Shown here one piece after another: positions 56,124-64,000 of a stretch of 64,000 bases of DNA. Each line of letters starts with the position of its first letter. The stretch's first letter is position 1. The position numbers were made by a program, and so were the translations under genes. Under the pieces are notes generated by a model. It saw only the letters and a list, made by a program, of their open reading frames with translations. It was not told where the DNA came from and did not search any database. Source of the DNA: Chromobotia macracanthus. Its lineage: Eukaryota > Chordata > Actinopteri > Cypriniformes > Botiidae. The stretch lies in NCBI GenBank assembly GCA_036877525.1, contig JAZGTH010000099.1:1078501-1142500 (forward strand). Reading direction: 5' to 3'.

Positions 56124-59100
56124 AATTGAATTAAATTAGTAATTGTCATAATAAAAAAGCTCATAATAAAAGGTCAAATATTCTTTAAAATTATTACAGT
56201 TGACATATTTTTTGTAATAGATTACAGGAGATACCTAAGGCTTTTCTGTCAATGAACTGAGAAGCAGTATTTGCCTCAGCTTCACTGTTGATGTTGCATT
56301 GAGTGTCATGATATGAAGGGTTTGGTTAGAGTGGGCTTACACACACAGCAGATAGAAACAGTGGCAAAGATCCTGTCAGATAACTGCAGCAGTCACATTC
56401 ATACTCATTTATTACTCTTAAAACTGAATATCTGATCCAATGAAAGACAACAGCAAACAAGAAAAACACAATGTATAAAAATAGATTTGTGTCACTTTAA
56501 AGGAATAAGTGTGGTGTATGAAGTTTACATCATATAATTTCAGACAGTCACTGCAGCGTGTCCTGTGGTGTGACATGCTGGTCATCATCTACACAGAATT
56601 TCACATACATGCTGTGGTTATAGCCTAGCTACAGTAAATATCTGTCCTCCTAAAATAAATCACACACAAATGTATTTTAAATGAACTAGTAAAGACAAAA
56701 AGGTGGTTAAATTGGATATTAAACGGTAACCAGTTAGTTACCTTACCAGGAACTAAGATGCACTTTCCCTTATATAGTCAAAATACTATTCATATGACAT
56801 CTCAATGTTGATTAAAATAAAGTCTGTTAAGTTATCTGCCAAATCCTAGTTTTGCTTTACAAAATGCAGATAAATGAATAAAACTGACTTTTACTAACGT
56901 AAACTCTACAGTCTAAAATAATGTTACATTAGAAACTGAGAAAGAAACATTGAAACCTTCTAATCTGAAAGTCTCTGAGTAACAGGGGCAGAGGAATAAA
57001 AGTGAATTAAAAGGTCAATAGAAAACGAAGCCTGACAGAAAGAGAGATTCTGCCATGAAGAGAAAAGAAAGAGCAGAGTGGATGGATGGAGTTTCTCGAG
57101 TTTCTCTTTCATTTAGAGGGACAAAGAACAGTGAGAAGAGCTGCCCGGTCGGGCAGGGAGGGGTGAAGCATCTTTACACGTACCCTGATAGCGACTCTGT
57201 GTGTGTTGGGGGATCACTGAGCGCTGGGGTCAGTAGTAATGCCTGACTGGAGAAAGTGGTGATATTCATCTCACCTGTGGGATACAGTGACACCGGCACA
57301 CACCTGAGATCCTCCACTGACTGACAGACCTTCACAGAGAGGAGGAGAGGTCCGGGTGGGGTAAGGTGACCACCTCACACAACAAATATCATCACGTATC
57401 AAAACGTTATAACCTGTGATGTTTAATTAATGGAATAGTTTACTTAAAAGAGACAATTCTGCCTTTATTTGCTGACTAATGAATCAGTCCAAACCCAGAA
57501 TGTCCAAAACTACCATACAAGTGGTCTATAATGATGACCTATATTTCACACCCTCTAAAACAATACAAAAGCCTTGGAGGTGACATTTAAAGCCGCAATC
57601 CATAACTTTTGTCTCTCTATCACCATCTGTGTTTGAACCATGAAACTACAGGTTATTTATTTTATTATGACACAATCTGAAGTGTTAAACTATTTCATAA
57701 AGAATGTAGGATGGGGGCCAAAACAGACAGACGGTAAGAATGCATTTTGTTATGCTCTGAGATTTTAACAGAATGGCTGAAAAATCTGTACTTGTTTTTG
57801 TGGGGTTATGTGGCCTAAATGCATATGTGTGTGTATGGGTAACAATGAGTTTTCTTTTTTTAACACTGAATCTAAATCAGGTCAGCCATTTTCCTCATAA
57901 AATCCTTTGAAGCCTAAAACCAGCACACTACATCTGATATGCTACAGCCCAGAACTGCTGAGACCTCAAAATCACAGTTTTTCACTGTATGCACTGTTTG
58001 TGCGTGTGCGTGCGCTTTAGTTCACTTTAGTTCCTTTGTGAATGTTTTGTAATCAATAAACAAAATATGTTTAGTAGTAAAAATACATCTTTTGTATCGA
58101 AACAAAGCATTATTTTTTATGGTCTTATTCAATCTTCAGCATTTAGCAATATAAAACTATACTGGAGCTCTTGTAAACACAAGCACATACATTCACAAAC
58201 ACAGACAACACACAGTACGTTATAAAGGCCCATGCCGGTAAAACCCTCTTACCAATGCAGCTAAACTAGGTCAACAATGACTTCCTGCTATTGAAAGCGA
58301 CACTCAAAAAGAACTTACCGCTAATATCAGCACATCCACCAAATGTGTGTGTGAAACATATAAACCAATAATTACAATCTACATTACTAAAACACAAACA
58401 AACAATTTACAATGTCTATACTCTTACATTAACATCAGTCATTTGTTTCAGTATATCACCGGATTTCTTAGCTGCCGCACTGGCAGAATCCCAAATTTAC
58501 TCTAAGCAGTTTTAAAGGAGATACAGCCTGTTAATGTGCGTCAAATACCTTCAGCTCTCTGAGAATCCTGCTCTGAGATGCTAAAGAAACTCTGAAGATG
58601 CTGAAAACCAGCTCCTCCAGTAACTCCATCACAATAAAACCCCATAGTGACCCCACAGTGAAAGCTTTGAGGCATTTAAAATGTATTGTGATGTTTCTTG
58701 TGTACATAAAGAGCATATCTGAAAATCTTTCAAAGGGGCCTCCAGGTTCTGTAAGGTGTTCCTGTGAGTCTGCTGAGGAACATGCAGGAAATGCCTCCAG
58801 GATCTTGAGATCTTTAGATGATGTATTGAACACTTTCAGTGTGTGGTGGTTACAGCTCTGGTGGGAAAATATGATTTTGTGAAAGTTCAGCAATAATCAA
58901 TCCAAATAAAATGTTAAAATAAATATCCTAAAATTTTTATATTGACAAACTCGCCACATAGCTTGGAATTTAGATTTAATATGACACAGGATATTAAATT
59001 TGGAACTAATTAAATTCTGTTTTGGTGCCTAATCACCGTAAATACTAAATGTTCACACATCCATTACATGCAGAACACAGAATAGACAGTGTCTACCTTC

Positions 59101-60474
59101 AAATTCATATTCTATTACTCAACTGCTTGCAACTCTTCTTTGGTTTTATTTGCAGTTTTATTTTCAACATATGTAAGAATTGCTCCAGAACAGAAGACTT
59201 AACAGGGTAAAATCTAAAAAAAAAAAACAAGAAGAAAACTCAAGATGTAGAAGTGGGGTTAAGAACCACAGCTTTTCTGAGTAAGACACTGAAAACAAAA
59301 ACATTCACTCTGTAAAGCACACTCTCTGAATTACCTGGCACGCTAAGCCTGCGCCAGTCAGAATGAGAAAGATTCGAAGAATTTTCAGTATTCACTTTTC
59401 TGCTAATTTGACCTCTGAGTCTCTCCAAATGAGCAATAACCTCATCTTTAAATTCTCACAAGCTAAAACACGAAAAAGAATCAAAGACTCTCTAAGAATT
59501 CAGGCCTCCTCAGTACGAAGAAATGCAGCTCGGGGAGGCAGCGTGGTGTCAAAGTTTCCAGCGGGCTGTCATCACCGATTTTTTTCATTTTGATGGTCAC
59601 AGATGAGGTCAAATTAGGCCTATTGTGAAAACGGTTCAAATACGATACATTTAGCAGCGTGTCTCTCACACACACACACGGAAAGTGCGTCGCTTACAGT
59701 ACAAAGCGACTGCACACGGCCTCAGGAAGTCTTTACCACATCATATGTCTGTCACCAGGAAATTATGCGCAAAATTGGGCTGTAAGAAAATAATCAGTAC
59801 AGTAAATACCAAAGCTCATGAAATGATACACTGTTAAAACTGAGCTGCGTAAAATTGGATGGCTAAAATTATTCTACATCTTATCTACAGGTATGGATGT
59901 TTTTAAGGAATGTTGGGGTTAAATACTTAAACTCCACAAATAATGTCAATTACCACGGAGAATAATTTAGATTCGTCACACATTTAGTGAAAAAAAACAA
60001 GCTAATTGAAATCCACTGACCATAGAAATAGAAAGTTGTTGCCCCATAGAACTCCATTGTAAGTGTCTATCAATTAGTTGATTTTGTTGGTGTGTTTTTA
60101 CAAACTCTGGAATAAATTTAAATTATTTTCTGTGCTAATCATGAACATGCAACAGATAACATTCATAAAGCTTAACTTGTATTCTAGATTCATTCAGCGG
60201 TTAGAACCATGATAGGCTTTGATGGTGAACATGTGTCCTCCAATAGTCATAAAGGTCAATTTATATAGGCTGTTCAATAACTCATCCAAACTCTCACACT
60301 TATGAAAAATGTTCTAACAGAATTAGAAAGTATATTCCTAGTATGAAATAATAACAGAGAGAGGAAAAATACCCAGAACAGGTGTCAGGTTAAAAAGTTG
60401 AGTGTGGGTGTTTTTGCAACTGCTACAAGAGGGCAGGTTCTGATAAAAGCACGCACACACACAGACAGATGTAG
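56124..60474. other. Non-coding DNA; part may be 3' flank or UTR of the minus-strand exon
   Basis: Positions just left of 60475 would be 3' untranslated sequence if the exon call is right. On the minus strand AATAAA-type signals appear as TTTATT, for example near 59145-59165. 57000-57370 (CTGCCCGGTCGGGCAGGG, ACACCGGCACACACC) and 59500-59760 are GC-balanced and may be conserved non-coding DNA. The 120-codon minus frame at 58531-58893 overlaps a 94-codon plus frame and matches nothing I know. Confidence 0.42.
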
Positions 60475-60731
60475 TCAGTTGTACCACCGTTCCACCACAT
60501 TGAGTCGGGGGTTCAGGCGCAGAGCTGGGCCCACAGACAGTGCAGAAGAGCTGGGTGTGGTTGCTGTATCCAGCACATAAAGCAAGTCTGGGCCTCCCAC
60601 AAAAGACACATTCTCTAACACATGTGGTTTGGCCCTGTCTGCCCCTAAGCCAGAAGCTGTGGTCATCCCTAAACTTCCTGCCCGCCCCCCGGTTACACTG
60701 TTTCCACGGCGACCCTCACCTGCTGCGCACC
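60475..60731 (-). CDS. Probable terminal coding exon of an unrecognised protein (partial)
   Basis: Read on the minus strand, the frame is open from about 60762 to a TGA at 60475-60477. Codon use is strongly coding-like and matches vertebrate preference (GTG, CTG, GGC, GCC, CCC, AAC frequent). The translation is rich in Gly/Ser/Thr upstream, then ends in an ordered stretch ENVSFVGGPDLLYVLDTA ... LRLNPRLNVVERWYN. There is no signal peptide, membrane segment or domain I can name. The 5' edge is probably an acceptor: CTGACAG at about 60731 or TTGCAG at about 60749 on the minus strand, both with weak pyrimidine tracts. A donor-like CAGCAG|GTGAGG at about 60719 is an alternative. The rest of the gene should lie at higher coordinates. 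Product unknown; a retained pseudo-exon is possible. Confidence 0.5.
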
Positions 60732-60753
60732 TGTCAGATATAACGTGCTGCAA

Positions 60754-62066
60754 CTGTTGTCATATGCCGAAAAGCATGCCGACCGACGCTTTATGTAACC
60801 GTTACCAAAGAGCTCTCTCTCCCATACACACGCACGCCTCCAGACAACGAGGGGAAATTTAGAGTGAAAAGGACAAACAGATGGGTGAGAAAAAAGAGAG
60901 AAAGCGATTGAGAAAGAGAGGAAGCAACAGAAAAGAGAGAGCAAGAGAAGGAAAGTTAACTGAAACTCCACTGTGAGTTTTCAACCCACTGTGGAAAAAC
61001 AAAGGGACATGAATGCATGCAAACACAGATTTGATATATGACAAATATGACCCACAATGCATTGCTCCTTTTACTTAATACATGACACGTAACATGCAAA
61101 GGTGTAAACTTCACAGGATCGTATCAGAGTTGTATTTCACCCAAAATAAAAATGATCTGAAAAGAAAACTTATTTATTTATTTACAGCTTAGGACCTTAA
61201 TGCTTATATTGTCAACAAGGCAATGCAAAAAAAATCTAATTGAATTAAATATGTGAAATATGTGCTCAGCTGTCATCAAAAGATTACAGCATGTGGCCAG
61301 AATAAACTGCAAATACACAGAAGTGAATGCCGGACCAGCTCTGTGCTGTCTGGTGTCCAGCATTCCTGCATTGTTGTGGCAGTAACAAACCTCAGCTCAG
61401 GGGGTTATACAGTCACTGTTGACTGTTTATGCTACTAAACTGTTATTCAGATAGCTAGAGATAAACGTGCTGGCAGCTACTAACTAAAACTAATTTGCTC
61501 AGCAAGAAACGTATGGCCTGCCATCACAGTTCTTGACCCGAAAGACAAAAATGCCTTTATATATGCTAAGACAGAAGTTTATGCTAATGCTAGCAGCAGT
61601 GCAACCTGTCGCAGGGCTAGAAATGCTTGCATTGTTCTTGCATTGCATAATGAGTCAACTTCTGATGAATATCAAGACGAATATTTTCGGGTCGTACAGA
61701 TGATGTCACACATGCACACTCCAGCCACAGAAGTACACCCTCATCTCACTTCTGGACTCGCAGTCTTTACATGAGCCACATGAGACTTCAAACTCATAAT
61801 TAGCTCGAAATTATGCCCCAGATAATGATCGTGCTCATTTCAGTTTAACACTAAAACAAGCCAGACATGGAATAAAAAGAGAAATTGGTGGCCATCTCTG
61901 AGGACGGATATAACAAAGAGGTAGAAATAAATGGGAAAGGCTGAATTTGCTTTAATTAATTAAACTCATCATTTCTTATAATTACTAAAGATCAGAAGAT
62001 CTCACACCTATTACACGTTTTGCCTCTTTCAACACTCACACATACAAATTCTAGCATTTAACAGGC
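60754..62066. other. Non-coding DNA with a purine-rich tract
   Basis: 60850-60955 is purine-rich (AAAGAGAGAAAGCG, GAGAAAGAGAGGAAGC). No further exon of the 60.5-kb gene was recognised. Confidence 0.45.
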
Positions 62067-62090
62067 ATGCAGCTGGTAGTTCTCACAGTA

Positions 62091-62100
62091 TTGTGTGTGT

Positions 62101-62128
<28 letters not shown>
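62091..62128. repeat. (GT)n/(AC)n junction microsatellite
   Basis: GTGTGTGT turns into ACACACAC at 62100/62101, giving a short palindrome, then (AC)14 to 62128. Confidence 0.95.
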
Positions 62129-62132
<4 letters not shown>

Positions 62133-62149
62133 ACTTATCAAAATGTATT

Positions 62150-62460
62150 GTATGTAATGACATTCCATAGACTTCTATTGTTTTTATACACAACTAGTTA
62201 TAAACGGTATAACCTTAACCTAACCCACACGCTAACCTTAACAGAAAACTTTCTGCAGTTTTATAAAAAACAATATTTATCATATTTTATAGCATTTTTA
62301 CAAATAAGGACATCTCCAAAAGGAGGTTTTGCACAGATTTGTCAGGTGTTGCTGACTTCTGGGTAAACCAAAAAGTACATTCCAACTTTTGGGTATACCC
62401 CCCAAAACACACACACACACACACACAGCTATCAAAATAAGGACACATCATTACACATTT
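62150..62460. repeat. Dispersed fish repeat flanked by (CA)n, unclassified
   Basis: TTCCATAGACTTCTATTG, TTTTTATACACAACTAG, CTTAACCTAACCCACACGCT, AGAAAACTTTCTGCAGTTTT, TTTATAGCATTTTTACAAA, AAGGACATCTCC and ATAAGGACACATC follow the order of a very common fish repeat (GGTTTTTATACTGT...CTAACCCTACCC...GGAAACTTTCTGC...GGACAT). The copy is diverged and carries (CA)n at 62407-62427 near its right side. Class unknown; no coding capacity. Confidence 0.55.
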
Positions 62461-63596
62461 ATTGTTTTTTAAGCATTAAATGCATCAAATTCAAATTACA
62501 ATTACTAAACCAAAATCAGACTCTAAAAGAAAGTGACCTCCCGGGAATTTTCCCCCAAAATATAGCCAAGTAAACCCCCACCCACATGAACATAAGCGTC
62601 TGTGACAAGGCAGTGATCCTTCACAACTTTCACAATGTCACAGCAGCACAGGTGAATATAAGCCATTACCATGACTGGCCACTAGGGTCACTGAATGTGT
62701 GTTCTTATATTGTTTCTGCTTACAAGACAAGCAGAATGAGAAATCAACATGGGAAACTCAATGTATTAGCTGACATGTTTAAATGTAGATACAGACATGC
62801 GCAGCAATTGATGTGTGCATGTGTGTGTGTTCATTTCAGACCACATCTGGACCTAATATCCGCTTGTGTTTGAGGGACACAAGTGACACACAAACAAAAG
62901 TACCATGTTTTTCCGTCTGTACAGAGACCTGATCTCAGTCCGCACACACACACACACACACAGGCCACATGCATAAAGTTTAACAAACTGAGGCATCTTG
63001 TAAGGAATGCAACTGTATTTGAGTCAAAAACTATGGAAACATACCCAAACATACACAAGACTAACAAGGTTAACACTCTTTCAAAATGACACTTTCATGG
63101 AACAAATAAATTAGACATCTGTTATTAAACCTTCATCTGCTTCTCTGGTGAATATATGCTTTCACTGTGTGGAATAAAAAAGCAGCTTGGACATTTTGCC
63201 TCCTACCGTCCACAAAAGGATAAGTGTCACACAGGCTTGGAATGACGTATTTAAGTAATGACAGGATTTCAGATTCGAGGTAAACTATTCCTTTCACAGT
63301 CCCTACATTCAGGTATGTTTGTGTGTGCTTTCTGTTTGCATTGAAAAGCCGCTTTTAACTCAACTAAAATGTAATATTATATTAAATATTAAATGTATTC
63401 AGTATTAAATGTAATATTGAGTAATAGTTATTTCTTAATATCCTGCATCACAATGTTAAACAAGAAGGTCAACAGAACAGCCACAATGATCATTCTGTAG
63501 GAAAACTTCTGGATCAATGTTAAACCCTTCTGCATCTCAGCAGATATGAATTTAATTCATATTTTCACAGTGTCTTATTTTGACAACAATTTTCTC
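62461..63596. other. Non-coding DNA, nothing recognised
   Basis: Short (CA)n at 62944-62961. No exon, CpG cluster or named repeat. Confidence 0.5.
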
Positions 63597-63620
63597 AATG
63601 GTTATTTTAAAATAACCATT
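63597..63620. repeat. Perfect 24-bp palindrome
   Basis: AATGGTTATTTT is followed directly by its exact complement AAAATAACCATT with no loop. Confidence 0.9.
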
Positions 63621-63639
63621 TTAATCTAAATGCATTCAT

Positions 63640-64000
63640 CTCTGAAAGGACACACTGGTTGTGATGATTAATCACCGAGCAACCTGAAATAAATTAATTT
63701 ACATATCAGGGAACAAAAACATTATTTTGGCTTGGCACACCTGATCTGTACACCACTGCCCACAGCATAACAACACGCGCAATAAATGCGGCGTGTTATG
63801 ATTATCATCTCCGTCATAATGCCTGCGTCAGAAAGATGAATGCAGACGAGAGCACAAGGAGAGCCTGACTCCCACTTTCAATAAATCCCACATCACCACT
63901 CGCTAAAGCTTGTCAGAGGCACCATGACAACCACATTTATTTTAGGACAGTTTGATAAATTAATTTGTTTTTATCGGATGGGAATACATTCACAGTTGAA
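63640..64000. promoter_or_regulatory. Candidate conserved non-coding element, cut by the window end
   Basis: TGATGATTAATCACCGAGC (GATTAATCAC at 63666-63675) shares its core with the motif at 26244. AAATAAATTAATTTACATATC follows. A CpG-bearing inverted repeat AACACGC/GCGTGTT (63772-63778 and 63791-63797) surrounds GCAATAAATGCG, and TCTCCGTCATAATGCCTGCG lies near 63810. No coding frame. Texture as in other vertebrate enhancer clusters; conservation not tested. Confidence 0.35.

Noticed and set aside
57055..57246. 63-codon plus-strand frame beginning MKRKERAEWMDG
   Set aside because: Looks protein-like at first, but the codon pattern is not sustained and no splice partner is seen. Possibly conserved non-coding DNA.
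58531..58893. 120-codon minus and 94-codon plus frames
   Set aside because: Both strands are open at once, there is no coding-like codon bias, and no family is recognised.
60700..60713. RFX X-box-like GTTTCCACGGCGAC
   Set aside because: It lies inside the putative coding exon, and one half-site is poor.

Overview
The window looks like nuclear DNA of a teleost fish, probably an otophysan (the carp, characin and catfish group). The evidence is the AT-rich background, the abundance of (CA)n, (GA)n and (TA)n microsatellites, and diverged copies of mobile elements I know from fish genomes: a Tc1/mariner fragment, hAT-like MITEs and tRNA-derived SINEs. Species and locus cannot be named from the sequence alone. 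There are no bacterial, viral or organellar features.

Almost all of the window is non-coding, and it reads as a gene desert or the 3' flank of a gene. The one coding segment I would defend is on the minus strand at about 60.48-60.73 kb. It has strongly coding-like codon use and ends in TGA, so it is probably the last coding exon of a gene whose body lies to the right, beyond the window or unseen. Two weaker exon-like pieces lie at 25.46-25.64 kb (minus) and 33.35-33.41 kb (plus). No rRNA, tRNA or known microRNA was recognised.

Layout. 0-4.5 kb: plain AT-rich DNA with small hairpins. 4.57-4.76 kb: an extreme C-run/G-run block. 6.3-6.7 kb: Tc1/mariner fragment. 7.9-8.3 kb: candidate regulatory DNA, then a hAT-like remnant at 8.4-8.66 kb. 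13.4-13.6 and 16.9-17.1 kb: homeodomain-site clusters that look like conserved non-coding elements. 18.4 kb: hAT-like MITE. 20.4-20.6 kb: CpG-rich patch with two perfect CREs, abutting a 0.93 kb array of a 13-bp repeat. 22.1 and 27.4 kb: TIR elements. 27.8-29.3 kb: dense CNE-like DNA. 32.2 kb: MITE with an intact 8-bp target duplication. 33.0-33.6 kb: a stretch open on both strands. 35.0-35.3 kb: POU, TCF and RFX-like sites. 37.6-38.7 kb: CNE-like DNA and a CpG island, running straight into a 1.34 kb array of a 12-bp repeat. 44.5-45.6 kb: 1.1 kb GT-rich minisatellite. 48.3 and 55.2 kb: minus-strand SINEs. 49.3 and 63.6-64 kb: further CNE-like DNA.

The most unusual items are four. (1) The 12-bp array has about 110 units with no length change and one CpG retained in nearly every unit. 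(2) The 13-bp array is open in all three plus frames. (3) A 29-bp motif is shared, 26 of 29 bases, between two sites 7 kb apart. (4) The orphan terminal exon at 60.5 kb. All long open frames inside the arrays are by-products of the repeats. The regulatory calls rest on motif content read by eye and need alignment to other fish and vertebrates.
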